DNA of 63,697 nucleotides from Streptococcus cristatus (GTDB lineage: Bacteria; Bacillota; Bacilli; Lactobacillales; Streptococcaceae): positions 35,099 to 98,795 of the forward strand of contig NZ_RJPR01000007.1 in NCBI RefSeq assembly GCF_003943465.1, written 5' to 3'. Below the pieces are notes generated by a model. That model searched no databases, had not been told where the DNA came from, and saw nothing but the letters and a program-made list of their open reading frames with translations. The translations under genes were made by a program, and so were the position numbers. Shown here in pieces: positions 53,314 through 62,499 of the stretch. Positions within the stretch are counted from its first letter, which is position 1. Each line of letters starts with the position of its first letter.

Positions 53314-55323
53314 ATGAAACGAGTCTTTATTATCTTTTCTAATCTTTTTGTCACCAACTTTCTTCTTTGGATTGCCTTTATCTCACCAAATACGCTCATC
53401 CACCGAAGCCTCCCTGTGGTAGGAGTTCTTAAACAAGAAAGAAATATCACCAATGAGGAGCTTTCAGCTAACTTAGATCAGTTAGCAAAGGAAAGCAATA
53501 GTGTAATCGCTCGCCAGATTCAACAAACGGATTCGCAAGGTCAGATCAAGTTCTCCTATGATATCTACGGAGAGGGAGAGCTTCCAAAGGGCATCAAAAA
53601 AGCAGATAAAGAAGTCGCTTCTAAGAAAAGCTTACTTACCAATTACTATATACTCTCAGGGAAGTTACCACTCGAAAAGTTGGATCAAAAACTACACGAA
53701 CTTGGTTTCTCAAAGACTTTCATGAATAAGCCTAATTTCTTGCAGAGTTTTATGGCATTTTTTGGTTCCGGTTCCCAATCCTTAGCCTTGGTTATTTTTA
53801 TTCTTAGCTTTAGTGCATTGGCCATTATTCAAAAAACACTTGAATTGAGGAGTGCAGGGATTCGTTATATTGCAGGGATGAGACGGTACCAACTCTTTGG
53901 ACGTTCTCTCGTGGAAGACAGCAGAGAGCTGCTTTTAGGATGTATTGGAGCCAGTGCCTTAGGATCCATTTTGATTTATTGCTTACAATTAACCCCCTTT
54001 GCCTATTCCTTCATCATTTCAAGTAGTATCATTTATAATACGCTCTTGCTCATCGTATCTGTTCTCCTGTCCTTTATATTTGTATTCAGCATCCAGACGG
54101 TGCACTTGGTTAGCCTTTTAAAAGGGAAAATTCCAGTAAAAAGGATTTTAGTTTTTCTCTTTACCTGTCAATTTCTCGCTGTTGCTCTCATTGGCCTTGC
54201 TATCCATCGGGTCAGTATCTATGGTTCTGTCTGGCAGACTTACCAAGAGGGGAAAGTGGCTTGGTCTAAAGAGACGAATTGGGTTCAAATTGGTGTAAAT
54301 CGGGAGGATTTTTCACAGAATACAAACAAAGAGATGCAAAATGAAAACAGAGCCAAATGGTCTAAGCTAATCGAGTCTGGCATTGAAAAAGGCGGTCTCT
54401 TGGTCTATCATCATCTCGTATCTTTTAATTCAAAAGGCCTCATGAACGATCCTAGAACAGGGAGAAATCTTTCAATCACAGATTACGATCCTCTTGCCAA
54501 TACCCTGTATGTCACTCCAAATTATCTCGATATCCAAAGGATCTCGGTTTCCCCTGAGGAAAAAGAGCGCTTGAATCACTTGCAAGCTGGAGAATTTGGA
54601 CTCTTGCTCCCTGAAAAGTTGAAGGGTCAAGAAGAGGAGTTGAAAAAACTCTATGAAGATTATCTGACTCCTAGAGATGAACAAGGAAAGAGCCAGTTGC
54701 CTATGAAAGCACGGGTGACCTATCTTCCTAACAACCAAAAACGCTTTATTTATAACAATACACCTATGAACTATCAGCAATTCTTGACCGATCCGATTTT
54801 GGTTGTTGTTCGACCTAGAAGCTTTGGTGGCTACGACAATCCTTATTTCTCTCAACTCAATTCTTATCTGTATTTTGATGGACTTGAAAAAAGCAAGAAG
54901 CTAGTAGCTGAGAATGGGCTCGAAAAAAATGTGAGTCAATACGACTATGCAGCAGCTGTCTATCAGCAGATGATGCAATCCATTCAATTAGAGAACCTCA
55001 TGGCCATTGCTGGCGGTATCTTCGGAATGGCGACCTCCATTCTACTCTTTAACACCATGAATTTCCTCTATTTTGAAGAGTTTAGAAGACCGATATTCCT
55101 GAAGAAGATTGCGGGTATGGACTTTTTGAAAATTCACCGAAGCATGCTCATATCAGAGATTGTCATGCTGCTATTAGGTAGTGTCCTGATTTTCTTTCTC
55201 ACACAGGAATGGTGGATCGCTCTTGTCGCGCTCTTATTATTTGCGACCAATGCATGGCTGATTCTCCTTTACCGCTCGCATAAAGAGGACCATTTCTTGC
55301 CCATTATTCTGAAAGGAGCCTAA
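53314..55323 (+). CDS. Bacteriocin-associated integral membrane protein (DUF1430/TIGR01654-type permease)
   Basis: A 669-residue membrane protein. One N-terminal helix is followed by a ~130-residue extracellular part. A central block of helices comes at about 150-300, a large extracellular domain at about 310-560, and three C-terminal helices, a MacB/FtsX-like plan. Length and layout match the lactococcin-972-associated immunity/transport membrane proteins. It pairs with the ATPase starting 2 nt downstream. No bacteriocin precursor gene lies upstream, so it may export, or give immunity to, a peptide encoded elsewhere. Confidence 0.8.
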   Translation: MKRVFIIFSNLFVTNFLLWIAFISPNTLIHRSLPVVGVLKQERNITNEELSANLDQLAKESNSVIARQIQQTDSQGQIKFSYDIYGEGELPKGIKKADKEVASKKSLLTNYYILSGKLPLEKLDQKLHELGFSKTFMNKPNFLQSFMAFFGSGSQSLALVIFILSFSALAIIQKTLELRSAGIRYIAGMRRYQLFGRSLVEDSRELLLGCIGASALGSILIYCLQLTPFAYSFIISSSIIYNTLLLIVSVLLSFIFVFSIQTVHLVSLLKGKIPVKRILVFLFTCQFLAVALIGLAIHRVSIYGSVWQTYQEGKVAWSKETNWVQIGVNREDFSQNTNKEMQNENRAKWSKLIESGIEKGGLLVYHHLVSFNSKGLMNDPRTGRNLSITDYDPLANTLYVTPNYLDIQRISVSPEEKERLNHLQAGEFGLLLPEKLKGQEEELKKLYEDYLTPRDEQGKSQLPMKARVTYLPNNQKRFIYNNTPMNYQQFLTDPILVVVRPRSFGGYDNPYFSQLNSYLYFDGLEKSKKLVAENGLEKNVSQYDYAAAVYQQMMQSIQLENLMAIAGGIFGMATSILLFNTMNFLYFEEFRRPIFLKKIAGMDFLKIHRSMLISEIVMLLLGSVLIFFLTQEWWIALVALLLFATNAWLILLYRSHKEDHFLPIILKGA

Positions 55324-55324
55324 T

Positions 55325-55957
55325 ATGATCAAAATAGAACACCTGACAAAATCATTTGGAGAACGGATTGTCTTTCAGGGTATCAATCTGCAATTTGCAG
55401 CAGGAAAGGTCTACGCCCTAATCGGAAATAGTGGTTGCGGCAAAACAACCCTACTCAATATCCTGGCTAAGCTAGAACCTTATGATAAGGAAAGCATCAG
55501 CTACCGAGGGCAAGAGCTTAAGCAAATCAAATCTCATCACTTTTTCAAAAATGAATTAGGCTATCTCTTTCAAAACTTTGGTCTTCTTGAAAACGAAACC
55601 GTAGCTGCCAATTTAGAACTTGGATTGATTGGTCAAAAATGGACTAAACAAGAGAAGAAGCAGCGAGAAGAAGAAGTCTTAGAAAAGGTGGGATTGGATT
55701 ATCTCGCACTCAATCAAAAAGTCTATGAATTATCAGGTGGAGAAGCGCAACGTGTCGCCTTAGCCAAAGTCATCCTCAAGGACCCTCCCCTGATTTTGGC
55801 AGATGAACTGACTGCAGCACTCGATCCAGAAACTTCACAAGAAATTATGAACTTACTGTTATCATTGAAAAAGCTAGACCGCTTGATGATTCTTGCGACG
55901 CATAACCCAGCGATTTGGGAAAAGGCTGATGAAGTGATTCGGTTAAATACTATTTAA
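55325..55957 (+). CDS. ABC transporter ATP-binding protein (lactococcin 972-type)
   Basis: A 210-residue ATPase. Walker A GNSGCGKT (residues 34-41), Q-loop YLFQNFGLLENE, signature LSGGEAQRVALAKV and Walker B LILADELTAALD followed by the His switch ATHNP are all intact. It energises the membrane protein encoded immediately before it; stop and start are 2 nt apart. The closest group is the MacB/LolD-like ATPases of bacteriocin self-protection and export. Confidence 0.9.
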   Translation: MIKIEHLTKSFGERIVFQGINLQFAAGKVYALIGNSGCGKTTLLNILAKLEPYDKESISYRGQELKQIKSHHFFKNELGYLFQNFGLLENETVAANLELGLIGQKWTKQEKKQREEEVLEKVGLDYLALNQKVYELSGGEAQRVALAKVILKDPPLILADELTAALDPETSQEIMNLLLSLKKLDRLMILATHNPAIWEKADEVIRLNTI

Positions 55958-55966
55958 GTTAAATAA

Positions 55967-56000
55967 AAATGCTCTATGAACAAAAAATCATAGAGCATTT
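55967..56000. terminator. Bidirectional terminator between the ABC transporter and xerS
   Basis: A perfect 13-bp stem AAATGCTCTATGA / TCATAGAGCATTT (55967-55979 with 55988-56000), with A run before and T run after, serves both convergent genes. Confidence 0.85.
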
Positions 56001-56036
56001 TTACTGTTGTGTGTGTCATAATTTTAGTTCTGTAAA

Positions 56037-57107
56037 CTATAGCTTATCCAAAGCATTCTTTTGCTCATCATTAACAATGTGGGTGTAAAGGTCGGTGACT
56101 TGTGTACTAGCATGCCCCAGCTGGTGACTGACGAGAACTTGAGATTTGGTTGCATCGTATAAACGTGTAGCAAGCGTGTGGCGGAGTTTGTGAGGTGTCA
56201 CTCGCACCTTGAAGTCCTCGGAATACTTGGCCACCATTTTTTCGACACTGGAAGCATCGATTCGATTAGGAGTGCCGCGGTATTCAGTCAAAAAGAAGGC
56301 TAGATCTGTCTTTTCGGCCTTGTATCGCTTACTCCGAATGCTCAAATACTCTTCTAAATAGGGCTTGGCAAAAGCAGCGACATTGACAGAGTCCCTTTTC
56401 CCACCCTTCCTTGTCACTTCAATGACCATCATTTTGAGATTGATGTCTTTCAGGTCCAGATTGACAGCTTCAGACAGACGAACACCAGAGGCTAACAGCA
56501 AGGCAATGATGGCTAAATCTCGTTCTTTGTTCTTGTTGAAGGAGGATAGCGCACGGTTAGAGAGCTTCTTGGGGTATTCCCTATCAATATACTGGAGAAA
56601 TTCCTCCGTCTCATCCCCTAAAAAGAGCTTCTGTTTAATATTCTCAGCACGAGCAGCCAGAGTTTCTTTTTTCTTCTTAGTAGCAACCTTCTTCATCACA
56701 TTTCGATAGAAGTAGGGCTCACCCTGCTCGTTTTCCACTTCCTCGGTTAAATATTTGTAGAGGCTGGACAAAGCTGAAAGAGTCCGGTTGATGGTTGTCT
56801 GGGAAACACCGTTTTGGGTCGTATTAGCATTGAGAAGCGGCCGCTCTCGCAGATAAAGAATAAAGGCCTCCATGTCTTTCTTGGTCATGTTTTCCAAGAC
56901 AGAAAGAGGAATCTCAGCAATCTCTGAAGCGTCAGATATACCAGAGTCTAAAACCCAGCGAAAAAATCGATCGTATTCTTTAAGATATTCATACAAGGTC
57001 GTAAAACTATAAGGTACTGCCAGCTTGGATTGGTAGTATTCTAGAACGTACCAGGGCATGATTTGCTTCAGCTTATCAATTCGTTCCAATAAAATCTCGC
57101 GTTTCAT
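56037..57107 (-). CDS. xerS: Tyrosine recombinase XerS
   Basis: A 356-residue tyrosine recombinase of the length typical for the single-Xer streptococcal system. The N-terminal SAM-like core-binding domain spans about 1-145. The catalytic residues are in [12 protein letters not shown] (Arg), [12 protein letters not shown] (His, Arg), [14 protein letters not shown] (His, Tyr). It resolves chromosome dimers at dif-SL, found 50 nt upstream of its start. A TGTTATACT extended -10 and GAGGAA support the start. Confidence 0.95.
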   Translation of the reverse strand: MKREILLERIDKLKQIMPWYVLEYYQSKLAVPYSFTTLYEYLKEYDRFFRWVLDSGISDASEIAEIPLSVLENMTKKDMEAFILYLRERPLLNANTTQNGVSQTTINRTLSALSSLYKYLTEEVENEQGEPYFYRNVMKKVATKKKKETLAARAENIKQKLFLGDETEEFLQYIDREYPKKLSNRALSSFNKNKERDLAIIALLLASGVRLSEAVNLDLKDINLKMMVIEVTRKGGKRDSVNVAAFAKPYLEEYLSIRSKRYKAEKTDLAFFLTEYRGTPNRIDASSVEKMVAKYSEDFKVRVTPHKLRHTLATRLYDATKSQVLVSHQLGHASTQVTDLYTHIVNDEQKNALDKL

Positions 57108-57159
57108 TCCATATTCCTCATGATTTTTCTATAAAAGAAGTATAACATATCTAGGTATA

Positions 57160-57190
57160 TTTTTCAAGAAAATTATAGTTTTTCGGAAAG
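57160..57190 (-). other. dif-SL chromosome dimer resolution site
   Basis: On the minus strand this reads CTTTCCGAAAAACTATAATT followed by TTCTTGAAAA, matching the conserved streptococcal/lactococcal dif-SL in sequence and in its position just upstream of xerS. It marks the replication terminus of the chromosome. The AT-rich accessory island begins within 60 nt of it. Confidence 0.85.
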
Positions 57191-57249
57191 ATGATAGGGG
57201 GAGGTTTTTAAGTAACCAAAAATTTTTTTTAAGCCATTTATACTCAATT

Positions 57250-57325
57250 ATGTACTTTATTTAAGTGAACACTGGAAATTTTGACTACTCTCAATTCAGA
57301 CGAAAATGTACTTTATTTAAGTGAA
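57250..57325 (+). repeat. 20-nt direct repeat beside dif-SL
   Basis: ATGTACTTTATTTAAGTGAA occurs exactly at 57250-57269 and 57306-57325, 56 nt apart, with similar flanks (ACTGGAAATTTT and AACTAAAAATTTT). The repeats lie between dif-SL and the broken repressor gene and could be operators of the lost element or a small duplication. Confidence 0.7.
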
Positions 57326-57863
57326 AACTAAAAATTTTTCAAATGTACATTTTGACAACAAAAAACACTCCAATATCAATTTAATGATCATTAGAGTTGT
57401 TTTTAGCTTGTTTGATTTTAAAGTTATCGTCTATTCCTCAGAATTACTTGAAGAACAGGAAAAATTCGACAACAAAGTAGTCGATCTATTCAGTTATAAA
57501 ACCTATAAAGGTCTTTCTGCTGGAACTGGCTACTCCTACTTTGGAGATGGAGATTATACTCTTACTTATTCAACTGAAAATATCCCTCATGATTTTGCGT
57601 CTTGGGTTGTAGGTGACTCAATGGAGCCTGATTTACTTGATGGCGATGTAGTATTTGATTAAGCAATCAACAAATATTGAGGGCGGACAAGTTTATGCGG
57701 TTGAGTTTAACAATCAAACCTATGTAAAAAAGTGTATATTCATAAAACCTATCTACGACTTGTTTCAATAAACAAGAAGTATGACGATATTTATGCGCCT
57801 TATGAGGAAAATCCTCGTATAATTGGGAAGATCGTTGGGCATTTTAAGCCTGTAGAGAATTAG
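57321..57863 (+). pseudogene. Remnant of an S24 peptidase-type phage/ICE repressor
   Basis: The first frame contains the LexA/CI-like C-terminal domain: cleavage-region GLSAGTGYSYFGDGD and the catalytic serine in VGDSMEPDLLDGD. The frame breaks at about 57655 (one extra G) and resumes as IKQSTNIEGGQVYAVEFNNQ. It breaks again in an A run near 57727 (one base short) and resumes as YLRLVSINKKYDDIYAPYEE to the stop at 57863. The N-terminal HTH is missing. It is the debris of a mobile element, and no other phage or ICE genes remain in the window. Confidence 0.75.
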
Positions 57864-58004
57864 ATTTCACTTATCGTATCCTCTTCAGTAAGATAATATT
57901 ACAAAAAAACTACAGGCATGCTGAAGTTTTTTTATTTATGTTTATAAAATTATAAAATACTGGTGTATAATAAAGATATAATAATCTGTTCTAGAGGTGA
58001 TTCA

Positions 58005-60041
58005 ATGCGATTAGATAGTCCACAAAGTATTTTTAATATGGGAGATACTTCGATTCGAGTAAAGCAATTAGTTGAGGTTAATAAGCTTATTTTAAAGCAT
58101 GTTAAAGAATACATGGGCAATACTCGTATATGGGAGCGAAATACTACTTTACAAGAGGATTTTTACAAGAGCTTTATTGATGAAATTGTTCGACTTGAAG
58201 AAGATGACGGCTTAGAACTGTTTGTGGATTTTAAACGTGCTAAAAACTATACAGTTAATACTAATCGACTTGGTTTACGAGGAAGAACTTTAACAAGCGG
58301 ATTAGTAAAAACTGGACTCATTACTTCTAATAGAAAAATAAGTGATGTAGGAAGAGCTTATTTTAATAATAATTTAGCTGAACCTGATTCGATAGAGAAA
58401 ATTCTAGGATTATCTGAAGATAACTTAGTTTATCTAAGACAATTTCTAAAATTAAGAATTTATTCTTCTGAATCCGATAATTACTTCTATAGTTTTAGAT
58501 TTGCTGTGTTATTTTTAAGCAAATATGATAATGTACCTCAACAAAACTTCTTAAAATTAATTGAATCAATTAAACCTGAACAAAGTGAGGAAGAACTACT
58601 CTCCATAATTTCTGAATACCATGAAACATCAACAAATAATGAAACATTTGAAGATTTTTACAAGAGAACTTTCGTTAACACTTTACGCTCTAATGAAGAG
58701 TTAGAAGCTGTCAAATCTATGTTTGATAAACAAGATTTATCTGATGATAACTTTGTCAGATATTTTAACAACAGAGATAGCAGTAAAACATCTTTGTTGT
58801 ACAAAGAATTTGTACTGCTGCTTCTTAACTTTATAGAGAATCCTAACGCTTCGTTGTTAGCTAATATACAGAAACTTTCTAAAGATGAGAGAATAAAAAA
58901 GGCGTTTGGAGAAGGAAGAATTCCATTCAAATTAAAACCTAAAATGAGTGTTATAGATTTTTTACAAGAAAACAATGAGAATCCTTTACTAAGTGGAGAT
59001 GGGTATCAAATTTATCTTCAATTTGTATTCAGTAAGCACAATGATCTTATTAGAGAATATTCTGATATGTGCCGAAGAGCTTTTCAAGCCACTGGATTAG
59101 TTAGTTTTGATAATGGATTAGTGAATTTAAATAGTAAATGGGTTATTCTTCCGTTGCTTAAATTGTTGGATAAAGAATTTAATTTGACAGGTTATGAAAG
59201 TTACGAAGATTACGAACTAAACGAAAATAGTGTTTGGTTTGCTAATATGACTACTAAAGAAATTCTAAATATTTCAGAATTCAATATACAAAACCTCTAC
59301 ACTATTCTTGGTCAACAATTTGGCACAGACGATTTTTCAAAAATAAATAATCACATAGTTCGTAAACGAGAATTGGAATATAGGGATTTTATTGAAACAC
59401 ACTTCCCTGTTGAAAAAGTGATAAAAATTCTTGAATATATAAAAGTTCGAGATGATGAGAAAGTATTCGATTTGGTTACAGAAAACGCAACAGTCCCCAC
59501 TATTTTCGAATATATATTGACTATTGTTTGGTATTACATTTCTAAACACAAAACGTTTTGTTTGCATCAAATTTTTCAAGTGTCTTTAGACGGAAATAAG
59601 TTACCATTGACTCATAGAGGTGGCGGAGCAGGTGACATTGAAATTATTACAGAAGAATATTCTCTGCTTATTGAAGCTACTTTGATGGATTTAAGTTCTC
59701 AAAAACGAGGAGAGATGGAACCTGTTATTCGACACAGTATAAATTTTGCCCTTGAAAATAATAAATCACAGACAATTTTTATTGCAAATGAATTAGATGA
59801 CAATGTTATAAATGTTTTTAGAGCAACTCAATTTATTCAATTCAATGGAACATTAAAGACAGGGATTGTTAATGGTTTAAAGATATTTGGTCTGACTACT
59901 GAAGAGTTGATAATCATTCTTCAAAAAGGTATAAATGATATTGACTTACTTAATACTATAACTAACCATTCTAGTACCATGCCAACTACTATTTCAAATA
60001 ATTGGAGGCAAGAAATACTTGATGATATCTTTTCAAAATAA
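58005..60041 (+). CDS. AlwI-family type II restriction endonuclease
   Basis: A 678-residue protein. The N-terminus carries NMGDTSIRVKQ, which resembles the GNTSxR opening of AlwI-like enzymes. A long helical middle follows, and a late PD-(D/E)xK-like core (about residues 535-565) reads THRGGGAGDIEI then LLIEATL. AlwI cuts near GGATC (type IIS); the site of this enzyme is not readable from sequence. The start at 58005 has AGAGGTG at ideal spacing, unlike the upstream in-frame codons. Much more AT-rich than the core genes, pointing to transfer. It converges on the methyltransferase. Confidence 0.8.
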   Translation: MRLDSPQSIFNMGDTSIRVKQLVEVNKLILKHVKEYMGNTRIWERNTTLQEDFYKSFIDEIVRLEEDDGLELFVDFKRAKNYTVNTNRLGLRGRTLTSGLVKTGLITSNRKISDVGRAYFNNNLAEPDSIEKILGLSEDNLVYLRQFLKLRIYSSESDNYFYSFRFAVLFLSKYDNVPQQNFLKLIESIKPEQSEEELLSIISEYHETSTNNETFEDFYKRTFVNTLRSNEELEAVKSMFDKQDLSDDNFVRYFNNRDSSKTSLLYKEFVLLLLNFIENPNASLLANIQKLSKDERIKKAFGEGRIPFKLKPKMSVIDFLQENNENPLLSGDGYQIYLQFVFSKHNDLIREYSDMCRRAFQATGLVSFDNGLVNLNSKWVILPLLKLLDKEFNLTGYESYEDYELNENSVWFANMTTKEILNISEFNIQNLYTILGQQFGTDDFSKINNHIVRKRELEYRDFIETHFPVEKVIKILEYIKVRDDEKVFDLVTENATVPTIFEYILTIVWYYISKHKTFCLHQIFQVSLDGNKLPLTHRGGGAGDIEIITEEYSLLIEATLMDLSSQKRGEMEPVIRHSINFALENNKSQTIFIANELDDNVINVFRATQFIQFNGTLKTGIVNGLKIFGLTTEELIIILQKGINDIDLLNTITNHSSTMPTTISNNWRQEILDDIFSK

Positions 60042-60103
60042 TAGAGTGGTCGCTTTACAAATAATATAAAACGTCTTCATAAGACTCATACAAGGAAACT
60101 GTT

Positions 60104-60147
60104 AAACGCATAACATTAGATATACAATTATCTAATGTTATGCGTTT
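60104..60147. terminator. Bidirectional terminator between endonuclease and methyltransferase genes
   Basis: A perfect 19-bp stem (60104-60122 with 60129-60147) around a 6-nt loop, flanked by T-rich sequence, lies between the convergent genes. Confidence 0.9.
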
Positions 60148-60193
60148 TTATAATTGTAGAATTTTCAGACTTATTTTTGCTTAGTCCGCTTCT

Positions 60194-62329
60194 TTAGTAA
60201 TTAGTGATTAACACTTCTACGGTATCTTTTGATTTGGCTCTAGACTGATAATTAGAATTGTTATAGTTGAAATCTAAATAATGAATATTATATTTTTCAG
60301 CCCAATTTTTTAATAGAGTGTTAGTCTTACCTTTATGAACAGTAACATTGGACAGGGCAAATTTTACTCCCTTATTTGTCAAAATATCCAATGTGTTCAA
60401 TAATTCTTTTTCACTATTAACGCTCCACCCTCCATTTTCATTATACGCTGCGGTCGAAATTAAATATGGAGGATCTAGATACACGAAGTCGTCTTCTTCA
60501 AATGATTGTTGAACTAAGAAATCTTTGAAATCTAATGAAGAAAAAATAATTTTCCTTTTTTTTAATTCAGACATAAAATTTTGTAATTTTAAAGACATCT
60601 TTTGATTAAAGTCTCTTTTACCTGTCGGTGTATTGAACTCACCCTTTTTATTAAACCGAATTTGGTTATTAAACCCATATACAATTAAAATATAAAATAT
60701 AATTGGATTGAGCTCTTTTCTAAAGTACCCATTGTTAAAATCTTCTCTCAATTTTTGATAAGCAATTTTGTTAACTTCTTTTAGTCCAATTGAAGAGGTA
60801 GTGTTGTAAAAGTCATACCCATTTTTTTTGGTATTTGACAGTCCGTACTTATCAATAATTTTTTCAATTTTCTTTGATAATTCATTGTAGTCAGCTTCAC
60901 TTAGATAACGATATAAATCAATAACCTTTTTATTGATATCATTTACGAAGTATTGATTTGCTTCAACATTTATAGCTATATTAGCACCCCCAACAAAAAC
61001 ATCATAGAAATTATTTATATTTTTTGGAAAAAGAGGTAGCAATTGAGGCAGTAGTTTAAACTTTCCACCTGTGTAATTAATAGCAGATTGATTTGTATTT
61101 ACGATTTTCTTACTTTCTTTATTTGATTTAAATACTTCGCATAGATACAGTAATTCTTTATGATCATTAATTTTAGTTTTTCCTGTAGTAAAAACTTTAA
61201 ACGGAGTTTCAAAGATTTTAACATTCCCCTTTTTACTCAGAATACTGATTATTTCTTCATTAGAAATTTTTGCATTAGAACGTCCACTTCCTTTTTTAGC
61301 CATATTATTATACGAGACAAGAATGTATTTTGAATCAATGTCGTTGATTAGATTTTCGAAAGCTTTGGGTGCTTCTGAAGTCGAATATTTAGATTTTATA
61401 TGACTTCTATCAATCATTTTTAACGCAACCCCAGCAAGTTCAGGTTTTTCCCAGTCAATAATATTCTCCAAAAGATGATACGCATCCCCATATTGTCTTG
61501 AGTTATACGGGGTGTCAATATAGACCAAATCAGCCTTGATATGTTTGACAAGCTCATTGGCGTCGCAATTATAAATTTCATTAAATTTATTAATGTTATT
61601 TTCTGGCACTTTTAAATGAATCGAATTAAATGTATCCATTTTTCTTCTGAAAGCATCGTAATGCCCTACCGTATTAGCAACTTTATCCATTGCGTATAAT
61701 AGTGATGTAAGTAAAAAGGCTTTTTCCCTTTCATTAACATCATAAGTATCAATTTTTTGTCTAATAGCTCCAATTTTCTTAGCATTTTCATTAGAAAAAT
61801 ACTTTCCTCCAAAGTTTTGTGATACATAATTTTCTTTAACTGGTTTTAAATTATTAAGCTCATCAATTAATTTGACTATCTTTTCATAGTTAACTTCTTG
61901 GTTTCCGAACCAAGTTTTAAAACAAACATAGTTGGAGTGTAGTATATCATTTATGATGATTTTTTTTCCTTGTTTTCTAAATAGCTCAGAAACAACGCCA
62001 ATCCCACCAAATATATCTGCTACTATATTCACTCCAGTGGTATTTTCATTTACTACTTTTTCTATAAAATTGAGCATTTTTTGTTTAGAGCCTAAGTATC
62101 TCCGATTTTCAATTTTTAAATAACTGTCATCAACAGCTTGTTCTTTATTGTTAATCTGCGTTTTCTGTTCAATAATATTGTGAATATTTTCTAAATCTTC
62201 CTCTGACCATATATACCAGTTTCGAAAATCTTTTTTAGGTGCTGGTAACAGTCCTTCTTTTATCCAATTATGAAGAGTTTGGCGAGTTATTCCTAAAGTC
62301 TCTTCAACAGATTTTGTTGTTAATGACAT
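60194..62329 (-). CDS. Fused double adenine-N6 methyltransferase with MerR-like HTH
   Basis: A 711-residue protein. Residues 4-50 form a MerR-like HTH (VEETLGITRQTLHNWIKEGLLPAP). The first Dam-class methyltransferase (about 75-400) has motif X RYLGSKQKM, motif I ADIFGGIG and motif IV DTPY (272-275). The second (about 415-711) has NYTGGKFK, FVGGAN and DPPY (619-622). Two fused domains methylate the two different strands of an asymmetric site, as in M.FokI, which suits an AlwI-type endonuclease. The HTH may autoregulate the operon. AAGGAG precedes the ATG. Confidence 0.88.
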   Translation of the reverse strand: MSLTTKSVEETLGITRQTLHNWIKEGLLPAPKKDFRNWYIWSEEDLENIHNIIEQKTQINNKEQAVDDSYLKIENRRYLGSKQKMLNFIEKVVNENTTGVNIVADIFGGIGVVSELFRKQGKKIIINDILHSNYVCFKTWFGNQEVNYEKIVKLIDELNNLKPVKENYVSQNFGGKYFSNENAKKIGAIRQKIDTYDVNEREKAFLLTSLLYAMDKVANTVGHYDAFRRKMDTFNSIHLKVPENNINKFNEIYNCDANELVKHIKADLVYIDTPYNSRQYGDAYHLLENIIDWEKPELAGVALKMIDRSHIKSKYSTSEAPKAFENLINDIDSKYILVSYNNMAKKGSGRSNAKISNEEIISILSKKGNVKIFETPFKVFTTGKTKINDHKELLYLCEVFKSNKESKKIVNTNQSAINYTGGKFKLLPQLLPLFPKNINNFYDVFVGGANIAINVEANQYFVNDINKKVIDLYRYLSEADYNELSKKIEKIIDKYGLSNTKKNGYDFYNTTSSIGLKEVNKIAYQKLREDFNNGYFRKELNPIIFYILIVYGFNNQIRFNKKGEFNTPTGKRDFNQKMSLKLQNFMSELKKRKIIFSSLDFKDFLVQQSFEEDDFVYLDPPYLISTAAYNENGGWSVNSEKELLNTLDILTNKGVKFALSNVTVHKGKTNTLLKNWAEKYNIHYLDFNYNNSNYQSRAKSKDTVEVLITNY

Positions 62330-62499
62330 TTTTTCTCCTTATGCAACTACGCATCTACGTTTTTTTACAGCCTTATCTATTATATCACACTATGAATATT
62401 CTAGTATATACAAGGTAAAAAAATTATATACTTTGTATCTCTACTCTATCTTATTATCTATTATTTTGATACAATATATTCATTAGCGAGGTATTTTTT
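62330..62499. promoter_or_regulatory. Divergent promoter region with inverted repeat
   Basis: Contains the imperfect inverted repeat TATACAAGGTA (62407-62417) / TACTTTGTAT (62429-62438) and -10-like TATAAT on the minus strand and TACAAT on the plus strand. The dyad between divergent start sites is a natural operator for the HTH of the methyltransferase. Confidence 0.45.
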
